Part shown: one piece after another, positions 8,842 to 18,754 of the stretch
Layout: each line of letters opens with the position of its first letter
How positions within the stretch are numbered: the stretch's first letter is position 1
Assembly (NCBI GenBank): GCA_019310535.1
Contig: JAFDED010000038.1
Coordinates: forward strand, 1 to 48,987
DNA from: Deltaproteobacteria bacterium
GTDB taxonomy: Bacteria > Desulfobacterota > JAFDED01
Direction of reading: 5' to 3'
Length of the DNA stretch: 48,987 bases
Translations under genes and position numbers: made by a program
The notes under the pieces: model-generated
What the model was told of the DNA's origin: nothing
Seen by the model: the letters and a program-made list of their open reading frames with translations, nothing else
Database searches by the model: none

Positions 8842-8939
8842 AATACTTCTCCTCGTCAGTGTAAATCTGGAAGCCTTGCTCATCGGCTATAATAAAACAA
8901 GGATTTTGGGTATGGATTCCTGGAAAAAGGCAAGTGATT

Positions 8940-9596
8940 TTAAGGCTTCTCAAGGGAATTTACCAACACTCGTTCGACCATCTTCCTGGCAAGTTCAACA
9001 TTAACAGCCCCTGCCAATGGGAACATATTTAAGGCCCATCCGGTGATAATCTGATCTATTGCCCCGTAGAAAATGACGGTAGCCAGCGATGCGTCAATAT
9101 CAGGGTCAAATAATCCCTTTTTCTGTCCTTCGCGCATGACTTGAGCGATAATTCGGAGCGGCTCCTCCATAATTTCTATCCGCTCCCGGCCAAATATTTG
9201 AATATTCCTGTAAACATCACGCACTACGAGCGACGCCATTTTTGGGTCGCGGGCAAAGGAATTAAACATGGCCCCTGCAACAGATAAAAGTTTATCCCTG
9301 GCATTCTGGTTGCCATCGGCGATGGCTTTAACCTCTTTGACCAACCGATCCCACTCAAGGCGGAATATCTCCATGAGTAATCGGTCCTTGCTGTTGAAAT
9401 AGCGATAAACAAGCCCATAGGCTACATTGGCCTCTTTGGCAATGTCCGCGATCCGGCTCAACTGATATCCTTTGGCGGCAAAAACCCGTAAAGAGGCATC
9501 CAGAATGCGCTGCTTTTTTTGCTGAAGACGTTCTTGCCGCCGTTGTTTAACCAACCGTTTCCTTCGTTCCATTGTTCTTTTACCTTTTTTCGTCAT
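8940..9596 (-). CDS. TetR/AcrR family transcriptional regulator
   Basis: 218 residues with the classic N-terminal TetR helix-turn-helix (SRIADIAKEANVAYGLVYRY, residues 47-66) and an all-helical C-terminal ligand domain. The N-terminus is unusually basic (MTKKGKRTMERRKRLVKQRR), and a second ATG at residue 9, preceded by AAAGG, is an alternative start. The sequence resembles FadR-type acyl-CoA responsive TetR regulators, but the ligand cannot be read. It could control itself or the lipoprotein gene downstream; several fatty-acid-type genes lie elsewhere in the window. Probably a dimeric cytosolic DNA-binding repressor. Confidence 0.88.
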   Translation of the reverse strand: MTKKGKRTMERRKRLVKQRRQERLQQKKQRILDASLRVFAAKGYQLSRIADIAKEANVAYGLVYRYFNSKDRLLMEIFRLEWDRLVKEVKAIADGNQNARDKLLSVAGAMFNSFARDPKMASLVVRDVYRNIQIFGRERIEIMEEPLRIIAQVMREGQKKGLFDPDIDASLATVIFYGAIDQIITGWALNMFPLAGAVNVELARKMVERVLVNSLEKP

Positions 9597-9864
9597 CTGC
9601 TTTGCGCTATCGTAAAAACCAAATTTGAAACAAATAAATATATACTAATTTTTGTGTAGCATTTGATCGATTATGAGTCAAGATAAATGTGTACGAATAG
9701 AAAAAGAGAGGGGCCAAAGGAAACTTTTGCATTAATCGTGCATCCTGACAGATTTTCTTAGTGTTACCAAAGGAATTCCGATGCACATGTAAAAAATCTT
9801 TAAAGACCTTACCTCATTCGCTTTCCTATAGTTCCAACGTATTGAGATCCAGGTTATGTTACTC

Positions 9865-9997
9865 AGAAAATAGAAATTAGAACTATTATGAATAATCATT
9901 TAAAAGTAATATAATTAGATGGTTATGCAGTTAACCCGTGCAGCCACCTGACCATTTTCATGCTCCGCGGGTGCAGCTCCTGAATGACAATTACTTT
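9865..9997 (+). repeat. Copy A of the 130-bp dispersed repeat
   Basis: Shares AGAAAATAGAA, AATCATTTAAAAGTAATAT, GGTTATGCAGTTAACCCGTG and CCATTTTCATGCTCCGCGGG with copies at 42722 and 48370. Inside are GGTTA/TAACC arms and two GTGCAG direct repeats. Non-coding in all frames checked. Confidence 0.85.
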
Positions 9998-10016
9998 AAT
10001 TGGTTACTTTAATTGG
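9991..10016. repeat. 13-bp perfect tandem duplication
   Basis: TTACTTTAATTGG occurs twice head to tail, directly at the 3' edge of repeat copy A. It may be a duplication left by an insertion or by replication slippage. Confidence 0.85.
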
Positions 10017-10089
10017 TTGATAAGTATTTAATTATGACCTTCTTCAGCTAAGTCCAAAGGGGGGACTCTGAAGGGGAAGGCGAGGAAAA

Positions 10090-10311
10090 ATGCCGGCATT
10101 TGACCATGTGTATTGTCCTGATTCTGATTGTATGTATTTCCAAAAGACGGGTACGGGTACTATCGCGGCCAATGGCTAATATTCTACACGTAGCGGCACT
10201 ATCCGGCAATATATTTGTTGAGGTTGTAAAAGGGTATTCAATGATCGCACTGGTATTGAAATCATTAGATTTTTAAGAAAGTGGAGGCCAAAAAACGCCT
10301 TTAACTGTTGA
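10090..10311 (+). pseudogene. Remnant of a zinc-ribbon transposase N-terminus (IS1/InsA-like)
   Basis: From an ATG at 10090 the frame reads MPAFDHVYCPDSDCMYFQKT, then meets a stop at about 10158, continues as YSTRSGTIRQYI and, after a frame change, as CKRVFNDRTGIEIIRFLRKW ending at 10311. The spacing of CPDSDC and C-x2-C with the RTG-type tail is that of the short first protein of IS1-like and related elements. It carries an internal stop and a frameshift and lacks the catalytic part. Confidence 0.6.
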
Positions 10312-10320
10312 ACTTGGGTA

Positions 10321-10746
10321 TTAACCCCTGGATCGTCGATCCCCTCTCCGTGTCACTTGCAGGCGTATCATGGAGCGCGCCATGGCGGCCTGGGCTCTTT
10401 GCACATCAATATCCTCGGCATCCTTGCGGGCGAGGCGCTCCTCTGCACGCTTGCCTGCCGCCTCAGCACGGGCCAGATCGATTTCCTGCGCCATCTCCGC
10501 CGTCTCAACCAGCACACTGACGCAGTGGGGAAGCACCTCGGCAAACCCCCAGGAGACAACCATGAACCGATCCTCTCCATCGACCCTATAGCTTATCTCC
10601 CCGAACTTCAGGAGCGTGAGAAAGGGCGTGTGGCCGGGCAGCACTCCGAACTGACCCTCCACCCCGGGGGCCGTGACCATTTCCACCTGTTCGCTGATCA
10701 CCAATCGATCAGGGGTGGCTATCTCCAGCAGAAAGGTATCGGGCAT
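10321..10746 (-). CDS. atpC: ATP synthase F1 subunit epsilon
   Basis: Central-stalk subunit that couples gamma rotation to the c ring and can inhibit ATP hydrolysis. 141 residues: an N-terminal beta-sandwich with the family signature GVEGQFGVLPGHTPFLTLLK (residues 28-47) and a two-helix C-terminal region (IDLARAEAAGKRAEERLARK). It is the last gene of the minus-strand ATP synthase operon, 10 bp after atpD. The C-terminal helices are complete, so the inhibitory form is possible. Confidence 0.97.
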   Translation of the reverse strand: MPDTFLLEIATPDRLVISEQVEMVTAPGVEGQFGVLPGHTPFLTLLKFGEISYRVDGEDRFMVVSWGFAEVLPHCVSVLVETAEMAQEIDLARAEAAGKRAEERLARKDAEDIDVQRAQAAMARSMIRLQVTRRGDRRSRG

Positions 10747-10756
10747 GGTGTTCTTC

Positions 10757-12559
<1,803 letters not shown>

Positions 12560-13417
12560 TCACTTGAGCGCTTCCGCGCCTCCTATAATGTCGATCATCT
12601 CCCGCGTAATGGAAGCCTGGCGCTCCTTGTTATACATTGTAGTCAGGTATTCGATGATTTCTTTGCAGTTGGAGGTGGCATTGTCCATGGCCGTCATCCT
12701 TGCCGCATGCTCGGCCGCTGCCGACTCCAGCAAGCTGCGGAACACCTGTGCCATTATCTGCCGGGGCAAGAGAGCATTGAGGATGTCCTTCTCTTTCGGC
12801 TCATAGAGGTAATCCACCGCTGACTCCTCCGTTTTTCCGGCCTCAAAAGGCAGCAATTGTTTCACGGTCGGCACCTGGGTTGCAGTGGATTGGAAATAAT
12901 TGTAAAAGAGAGTCACCTGGTCACAAAGGCCTGTGGTAAAAGCTTGAATGAGATCTTCCCCGATTACGGCGGCATTCTCATACTGCACCTTGCCCATGAT
13001 ATCACGAAAGCTGTTGCGTATGTTGACCCGCCGCTTTCGAAAATAATCCCATCCCTTGTTGCCTATGCATATTAGTGAAAAACCCTTGTACTGATTGCTG
13101 TTTTCCTCCATGTATTGTTCGGCTCGTGCCATTATGTTTGCATTGAACGCACCGCAGAGCCCTCGATCACCGGTGATAATAACCAGTTCCACATTCCTGA
13201 CCTGCCTCTCGGCCAAAAGGGGATGAGAGGAACGATCTGCCCGGCCAGCCAGTGATGCGATTACCTTATCCATCTTGTCGGCATAAGCCCGGTTGCGCCA
13301 GATGTTCTCCTGGGCCCGGCGCAGCTTGGCCGCGGCAACCATCTGTACGGCCCTCGTGATGGTCTGGGTGTTCTTTATACTGGCGATGCGCTTGCGAATG
13401 TCTCGAAGGTTTGCCAT
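12560..13417 (-). CDS. atpG: ATP synthase F1 subunit gamma
   Basis: Central rotor shaft. 285 residues with the conserved N-terminal coiled coil (NLRDIRKRIASIKNTQTITR) and the C-terminal signature helix ending ITREMIDIIGGAEALK. The GDRGLCGAFN block near residue 80 is typical. AAAGGTA precedes the ATG. It lies 66 bp after atpA; the next gene, atpD, follows only after an unusual 378-bp gap. Confidence 0.97.
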   Translation of the reverse strand: MANLRDIRKRIASIKNTQTITRAVQMVAAAKLRRAQENIWRNRAYADKMDKVIASLAGRADRSSHPLLAERQVRNVELVIITGDRGLCGAFNANIMARAEQYMEENSNQYKGFSLICIGNKGWDYFRKRRVNIRNSFRDIMGKVQYENAAVIGEDLIQAFTTGLCDQVTLFYNYFQSTATQVPTVKQLLPFEAGKTEESAVDYLYEPKEKDILNALLPRQIMAQVFRSLLESAAAEHAARMTAMDNATSNCKEIIEYLTTMYNKERQASITREMIDIIGGAEALK

Positions 13418-13483
13418 TACCTTTTATTCAATTTCGAATCTCGAAATCCGAATGCATTACATTTCCGGGGCTACCGTGAATTA

Positions 13484-14992
13484 CTACTCCTGAAAGCTCT
13501 CTTTAAAAGTTGTAAGTGCGGCGTCCAGTTCCTTTCGAAGCTCGTCGTCAAACTCCTTGCGTTCCTTGATCTTATTAAGGATATCCGCGTGTTTGCCGTC
13601 AAAAAAGGCCATCAGTTCCTGCTCATACCGCTTCAGCGCGGATGGGGCGTAACCGTCCAGGTAACCGTTTGTGCCCGCGTAAATGATCAAAATTTGCTTT
13701 TCAACCGGCATGGGGATGTACTGCGCCTGTTTGAGAACCTCAACCAAGCGGCTTCCCCTGGCCAACATATCCTGCGTGGCCTTGTCGAGGTCTGAGCCGA
13801 ATTTGGCGAAGGCCGCCATCTCGCGGTACTGGGCCAGGTCGAGGCGCAACGATCCGGCTACCTGTTTCATAGCCTTGACCTGGGCATTACCTCCCACGCG
13901 GCTCACGGACAGGCCGACGTTGATGGCCGGCCGGATGCCCGAATAAAACAGCTCAGGTTCCAGATAAATTTGCCCGTCGGTAATGGAAATGACGTTGGTG
14001 GGAATGTATGCGGAGACGTCCCCGGCCTGGGTCTCTATGATGGGCAACGCGGTGAGGGAACCTCCGCCCAACTCGTTGTTGAGCTTGGCAGCTCGCTCCA
14101 GGAGGCGGGAGTGGAGGTAAAAAATGTCTCCCGGAAAAGCTTCTCTTCCGGGTGGGCGGCGCAGAAGCAGGCTCATCTGCCGGTATGCCACGGCGTGCTT
14201 GCTCAGGTCGTCGTAGATCAACAGCGCATGTCTTCCGCTGTCGCGGAAATACTCCCCCATGCTGCATCCCGCATACGGGGCTATGTACTGCAGCGGTGCG
14301 GGTTCATCGGCGCAGGCGGCCACCACCGTGGTGTACTCCATGGCCCCGAAACGGCTTAATATATCCACCATCCTGGCCACCGAGGCCAGTTTCTGTCCGA
14401 TGGCGACATAAATACAAAATACATCGGTGTCTTTCTGATTGATAATGGTATCAATGACGATGGCGGTCTTGCCCGTGCCTCGGTCGCCGATAATGAGCTC
14501 TCTCTGCCCGCGGCCGATGGGTATCATGGAATCGATGGGCTTCAAACCGGTCTGAAGCGGCTCCTTCACCGGCAACCTCGACACCACCCCCGGGGCCTTC
14601 TGCTCGACCTCGCGGAACTGATCCGTATCCAACGGCCCTTTCCCATCCAGGGGTATGCCGATGGCGTTGACCACTCGCCCGATCAGCGCCTCCCCGACGG
14701 GCACCTGGGCAATTCTACCCGTGCGCCGCACCATGTCGCCGTCCTTGATATGAACAATTTCGCCCAGGACAGCGACCCCCACATTGTCCTCTTCCAGGTT
14801 GAACACCATGCCCATGATATCGTGGGGAAACTCCAGGAGTTCTCCGGCCATGGCGTTTTGAAGACCGTATATGCGCGCGATCCCGTCTCCTACGGACAAA
14901 ACCCGCCCCGTTTCACTGATGTCGATCTCTGTCTCATACTCTTCGATCTGCTTCTGGAGAACCTGGCTTATCTCTTCTGCACGAATATCCAT
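13484..14992 (-). CDS. atpA: ATP synthase F1 subunit alpha
   Basis: Non-catalytic nucleotide-binding subunit of the F1 head; 502 residues from the ATG at 14992, which has TTGGAG 7 nt upstream (a TTG four codons earlier is also in frame). The P-loop is GDRGTGKT (169-176); most family members have GDRQTGKT, so the Gln next to the nucleotide is Gly here. The signature [17 protein letters not shown] is intact. Part of the single ten-gene operon, upstream of atpG. Confidence 0.97.
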   Translation of the reverse strand: MDIRAEEISQVLQKQIEEYETEIDISETGRVLSVGDGIARIYGLQNAMAGELLEFPHDIMGMVFNLEEDNVGVAVLGEIVHIKDGDMVRRTGRIAQVPVGEALIGRVVNAIGIPLDGKGPLDTDQFREVEQKAPGVVSRLPVKEPLQTGLKPIDSMIPIGRGQRELIIGDRGTGKTAIVIDTIINQKDTDVFCIYVAIGQKLASVARMVDILSRFGAMEYTTVVAACADEPAPLQYIAPYAGCSMGEYFRDSGRHALLIYDDLSKHAVAYRQMSLLLRRPPGREAFPGDIFYLHSRLLERAAKLNNELGGGSLTALPIIETQAGDVSAYIPTNVISITDGQIYLEPELFYSGIRPAINVGLSVSRVGGNAQVKAMKQVAGSLRLDLAQYREMAAFAKFGSDLDKATQDMLARGSRLVEVLKQAQYIPMPVEKQILIIYAGTNGYLDGYAPSALKRYEQELMAFFDGKHADILNKIKERKEFDDELRKELDAALTTFKESFQE

Positions 14993-15083
14993 GGGAAACT
15001 CCAAATAAAAAAATTGCCTTTCAATTGCGGCGTTGTTCGGGCCTGGTGTTTGTGCTCATCACTATCCAGAGCATCAAATCACA

Positions 15084-15626
15084 TTACCGCCGACTCAATT
15101 GTTCTCGCATACGACTCAACTGCTTGCGTATGCTGTAATCCAGGATGATGTCCCCGATCTGCGCAACTACCCCGCCGATGATGAAACTGTCCTTTTTATG
15201 GTGGATGATCACCTTCTTGCCGGCATATCGTTCCAGATTCCGGCGGATCATATCCAATTCCTCCCCGGACAGCGAATCGGCGGTGGTAACCGTGGCGTGT
15301 ACCACATTGGTCCTCTCGTCCAGCAGTTCCTGCGCGATATCGGTGATATCTTCCAGATAACGGATCCTGGCCTTGTCAACCAGCAGTTTCAAAAAGTTGT
15401 GTACGACAGGTGAAATTCCCATCTCACCCGCCAGCACGGAAATGATCTCTTTGAGTCGATCCCGGGACAAAAGGGGTCCAGTGGTAATCCGACGCAGGTC
15501 GGGATGGGACCGGATCACAGTTCTTACCCGCTGCAACTCCTCTATATATAGCTCGCAGCGCCCATCCCGGACCCCAATATCGGTCAGAGCTTGGGCGTAA
15601 CGTCTTGCCAGAGTAAGATTTCTCAT
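15084..15626 (-). CDS. atpH: ATP synthase F1 subunit delta
   Basis: Peripheral-stalk protein joining the b/b' dimer to the top of F1 (OSCP homologue). 180 residues: N-terminal helical bundle beginning LARRYAQALTDIG, and the C-terminal signature DSFIIGGVVAQIGDIILDYS typical of the family. Its ATG overlaps the atpF stop codon (ATGA), so translation is probably coupled to the b subunit. Confidence 0.96.
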   Translation of the reverse strand: MRNLTLARRYAQALTDIGVRDGRCELYIEELQRVRTVIRSHPDLRRITTGPLLSRDRLKEIISVLAGEMGISPVVHNFLKLLVDKARIRYLEDITDIAQELLDERTNVVHATVTTADSLSGEELDMIRRNLERYAGKKVIIHHKKDSFIIGGVVAQIGDIILDYSIRKQLSRMREQLSRR

Positions 15627-16267
15627 GACAGTTCAGCCATTTGATCGAGGTAACAGCGGACCAATCGGCGCTGGTCTTCTGGTGTAAGATTTTGTCGAAC
15701 GATATCCTCGGCCAACCGGACGGAAAGGGTGAGCATTTCTTTTCGCAGCAGGGCGGCGGTACGGTTAACCTCTTCCTCCGCCGCTCTCCGGGTCTCTCTT
15801 TTTATCAGTCGGACAGCCTCCTGGGCACTTTCGATGATTCGATTCTTTTCCTTCTCACCCTCTTCTCTCACTTCCGCAATGAGCCGCTGGATCTCTTCCT
15901 CGATGGATTCAAGCTTTTCACGATATATCCGGGCTTTCTCCTCAGCCTCATCTTTGGTCTTTTCTGCAATCTCCAGAGTGGATCGAATACTTTCCTGTCT
16001 CTCCTTAAGATACGCATATAATCTTCTACCGCCGAAACGATACAGGATGTAAACCAACAGGGCAAAATTGCCGATGCTCCAGGCGAGAGGACCAAGCCCT
16101 GCATCATAGTCAGCACGTTCCCCGGCGGCCCAGACTGCTGTCCCAAAACACGCCAGAACAAGCACTGATGCGGTAAGCAGACAGACACATTTATTACTGT
16201 GCTTTGAAAGCCGACGCACCGGCCGCCGTTGTCCAGGCATCAGCGTCAATATAGATGGTCGTTTCAC
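15623..16267 (-). CDS. atpF: ATP synthase F0 subunit b with N-terminal signal-like extension
   Basis: Peripheral-stalk subunit. 214 residues: a basic N-terminus, a first hydrophobic segment (CVCLLTASVLVLACFGTAVW) that looks like a cleavable signal sequence, then the usual b-type membrane segment (SIGNFALLVYILYRFGGRRL) and a long charged coiled coil (about residues 90-200). It starts at a GTG overlapping the stop of b' (GTGA). The extension makes it longer than the common 160-170 residues. It pairs with the b' gene directly upstream to form an asymmetric stalk. Confidence 0.93.
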   Translation of the reverse strand: MKRPSILTLMPGQRRPVRRLSKHSNKCVCLLTASVLVLACFGTAVWAAGERADYDAGLGPLAWSIGNFALLVYILYRFGGRRLYAYLKERQESIRSTLEIAEKTKDEAEEKARIYREKLESIEEEIQRLIAEVREEGEKEKNRIIESAQEAVRLIKRETRRAAEEEVNRTAALLRKEMLTLSVRLAEDIVRQNLTPEDQRRLVRCYLDQMAELS

Positions 16268-16698
16268 GTGGCGTCCCTTCCGAGTATCTTCCTGGCGATT
16301 TCCCTAGAGAGCCTTTCTGCTTCCATTCCCAGCGTGGAGCGGGCTTCTTCTATCTGTGCAACCAGCCCTGCTCTGATCTCATCGAGGTATTTCTGAGTCT
16401 CTTGCCGGGCCTGCTCAAGCATCCGCTCTCTGGATGCGAGTCCAGTCCTGCGAAGTTCCTCGCGGATATCCCGCGCTTTTTGTCGGGCTTCCTTCAGTCT
16501 CTCCTCGTAATCGCCCTTGAGTTGGTCAAATTCCGCTGTGAAGGAACCTGCCTCGGCATGAAACCCATCCACCCTGTTCTGGCGCTCCTGTATGACCCTG
16601 AGAATGGGTTTTATTATCCATCCGGTAACAATGAAGATTGCGGCAATAAAAATGATTGCCTGCACCACCAAAGTAAAATTAATCTGAAGGCCTTCCAC
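16264..16698 (-). CDS. atpF': ATP synthase F0 subunit b' (second b-type)
   Basis: 144 residues; one N-terminal membrane helix (LVVQAIIFIAAIFIVTGWII) and an alpha-helical charged stalk (RQNRVDGFHAEAGSFTAEFD to the end). The gene precedes and overlaps that of the longer b subunit, the arrangement known for b/b' heterodimers. The start is a GTG with GGAG about 10 nt upstream. No extension or truncation is seen. Confidence 0.92.
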   Translation of the reverse strand: MEGLQINFTLVVQAIIFIAAIFIVTGWIIKPILRVIQERQNRVDGFHAEAGSFTAEFDQLKGDYEERLKEARQKARDIREELRRTGLASRERMLEQARQETQKYLDEIRAGLVAQIEEARSTLGMEAERLSREIARKILGRDAT

Positions 16699-16848
16699 CC
16701 TTTACACTCCATGCAGGCCCGCTGGTTGAATTCTGGACCTTATTGCAGCTTGATTGCGGGTTTTCCACCCTTCAAACCCTACTGAATTACATCTCGCCCT
16801 ATAAACCACTGGCAATGCCGGGAATGTGCGGTCGAATTTTCCTCTCGG

Positions 16849-17184
16849 TTAAATTTTCCCCTGCAAGAAAATGGCGATGATGAATGTATAGAGCACCAGA
16901 GATTCAATGAGCGCAAGGCCGATGATCATGGGCACAAACATGCGATCCGCTGCACCCGGGTTGCGCGCTATCCCCTCCAGAGCAGCCGATGCCACACGCC
17001 CCTGCCCCAGAGCGCCGCCCAGGGCCGCCAGGGCCAGGCCGATGCCACTTCCGATTGCCAGGCCCCAATCTTTCCATTCGCCGCCACCGCCCGCAGCGGC
17101 TGTCTCTTCGGCCATAGCCACCGCCGCTATGCCCAGGCAAACAATAACAGACAATAACAGGCTCAACACTATCTTCCTAGTCAT
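16849..17184 (-). CDS. atpE: ATP synthase F0 subunit c with cleavable signal peptide
   Basis: Rotor ring subunit. The start is set at the ATG 17184, which has AGGGAGGAAGT directly upstream; the longer frame to 17235 lacks support. Residues 1-25 (MTRKIVLSLLLS to AMAEE) form a signal peptide not found in short c subunits, followed by a Gly-rich loop and the two-helix hairpin. Ion-site residues: Gln 61 in GQGR, Glu 94 and Ser 95 in ALIES, Tyr 99. This set includes Gln, Glu-Ser and Tyr of sodium-binding rings but has Leu instead of Thr two residues after Glu, so coupling to H+ or Na+ is undecided. Located between atpB and atpF'. Confidence 0.95.
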   Translation of the reverse strand: MTRKIVLSLLLSVIVCLGIAAVAMAEETAAAGGGGEWKDWGLAIGSGIGLALAALGGALGQGRVASAALEGIARNPGAADRMFVPMIIGLALIESLVLYTFIIAIFLQGKI

Positions 17185-17231
17185 TACTTCCTCCCTTACC
17201 AGAAATCGCTTTATGAGCGCCGAATTCCAGT

Positions 17232-17924
17232 TCAATGCTCATGCGAAACGGCCAACGCTATGTAGACCGCAGACAATATAGCGAATATAAACGCTTGGAT
17301 GAACGCCACTGCCATGCCTAAGATCAAAAACGCCACCGGCACCAGCGCTGGAACCAAGTCAGCAAAAATGCTCAATACCATGTGATCACCGAATATGTTG
17401 CCGAACAGACGAACGGAGAGGGAGAACGGCCTGAACGCGTGGCTGAACAGTTCGATGACAAACATCAGCGGGGCCAGCCAGACTATGGGACCTGCGAACT
17501 GCTTCAGGTACCCCACGCCATGCTCTCGAAATCCGTAATAGTTATAGAGGATAAAAACGATAAGAGCCATGGCCGCGTTGGTGTTAATATTGGACGTGGG
17601 TGGCAAAAAACCTGGAATGATGCCCAGCAGATTGCATGTCAGGATGAAGATGAAAAGGGTCCCAACGAGGGGCAAATAATGAGTCGCCCGCTCCCCCAGG
17701 ATACCTTTTAAAATTCCCAGAGCACCTTCAATGATTATCTCAAAGATGTTCCTGAAACTGAGTCGGGAGTCGGGCACGAGGGGGTCGGGTGAACCCTCAA
17801 TGGCTCTCTTGACCGCCAGGCCTGCCAGTGCCAAAAGGATAAGGACTACCAGGGATGTAACCATATGCTCGGGTATTTGATTCAATCCCGGTATGAAAGA
17901 AATCCACGTCGCGCTGTGCTCCAT
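17232..17924 (-). CDS. atpB: ATP synthase F0 subunit a
   Basis: Stator channel subunit in the cytoplasmic membrane; 230 residues with five to six predicted hydrophobic helices. The essential Arg is in FSLSVRLFGNIFGD, and the C-terminal helix pair ends LSAVYIALAVSHEH. It follows the AtpI/Z-like gene by 35 bp and precedes atpE by 47 bp. Length and motif order are standard. Confidence 0.96.
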   Translation of the reverse strand: MEHSATWISFIPGLNQIPEHMVTSLVVLILLALAGLAVKRAIEGSPDPLVPDSRLSFRNIFEIIIEGALGILKGILGERATHYLPLVGTLFIFILTCNLLGIIPGFLPPTSNINTNAAMALIVFILYNYYGFREHGVGYLKQFAGPIVWLAPLMFVIELFSHAFRPFSLSVRLFGNIFGDHMVLSIFADLVPALVPVAFLILGMAVAFIQAFIFAILSAVYIALAVSHEH

Positions 17925-17959
17925 ACAACCAATTCCCCTGGTTTACTACCGCCGCAACT

Positions 17960-18178
17960 TCAGATCCTGGATTGAAATTTATGGACAATCCGTACCAGTG
18001 TATGAATACCCGCCCCAATACCTGCAATCATGCCCAGTATCAAGAGCCAGGGGGATGTTCCCAGATATCGGTCCGCGTAATATCCTCCCACAAGGCCTGC
18101 CGCAACGGATAAGCACATTTCAGTGATCAGGGCCGAGTAGAATCCCATCTGCACCAGCATCTTTTTATTGATACCCAC
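17960..18178 (-). CDS. AtpI/AtpZ-like ATP synthase assembly protein
   Basis: 72 residues with two hydrophobic helices (SALITEMCLSVAAGLVGGYY and LGTSPWLLILGMIAGIGAGI), the pattern of F0F1-ATPase-associated small membrane proteins thought to help c-ring assembly or ion transport. It starts at a GTG at 18178; Shine-Dalgarno support is weak. It is the first gene of the operon, so the operon promoter should lie in 18179-18400. Confidence 0.75.
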   Translation of the reverse strand: MGINKKMLVQMGFYSALITEMCLSVAAGLVGGYYADRYLGTSPWLLILGMIAGIGAGIHTLVRIVHKFQSRI

Positions 18179-18754
18179 GGCGGCGGGTCTCTCAAGAACA
18201 GCACAAGGCCTGATGATGAAAAAGATTTTAAAATTTCGGAGTTAGTAACTAAATCCAGGCTGGATATAAGGGGTTAAATCCCTCACCATTGCCAACATGC
18301 TTCAACCTTTTGATTAAGTTTTTTTATTAACACAAATCAAAGCAAAAGTCAATTTTTTTCAAATGCCCGGGCCCAAATCCAAACCATGGAGGAGAATCGT
18401 ACCAATGAGACATCAATCAGGCCAGCTTTCAATAACGTAACTTTTCGTTGCCGAATGAGTTTAAATAATTGAGAGATGTAATGAAATTTCTCTCATATCC
18501 CTCCTTTGCGTAGCCCGCTCCGGTTTAACCGGGGCGGGCTTTTTTATGTGTGTCGTCAAAATGAGGACACCGATCGGCGGTGCTAATCTGCGGCGACTTT
18601 AAAACATCCTCTTTACATGATAGCCCAAAAATAAGCCGGACTACGTGCAACTTTTTCCTTTCATTTTGCATGAATTTTATATAGCATGGACATGCTTTCT
18701 GTATCGCCTTGAAACTCTCTCTAAAGGCGTAACAAAATAACGCGAGGTGTCGAG
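18179..18754. other. Divergent intergenic region between the ATP synthase operon and sat
   Basis: No ORF supported. It must contain the minus-strand promoter of the ATP synthase operon and the plus-strand promoter of sat (a TATATA box at about 18678 is a candidate). A plus-strand factor-independent terminator at 18514-18546 has no gene before it, so an untranslated small RNA in roughly 18380-18546 is possible. Confidence 0.5.
18514..18546 (+). terminator. Strong factor-independent terminator with no upstream gene
   Basis: AGCCCGCTCCGG, a TTTAA loop and CCGGGGCGGGCT pair over 12 positions with one G-T wobble, directly followed by TTTTTT. The polarity is plus, but the only neighbour upstream is the divergently transcribed ATP synthase operon. 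Confidence 0.85.

Noticed and set aside
17185..17235. 17-residue longer start for the ATP synthase c subunit
   Set aside because: A perfect Shine-Dalgarno directly precedes the internal ATG at 17184, and the extension would disrupt the signal peptide.
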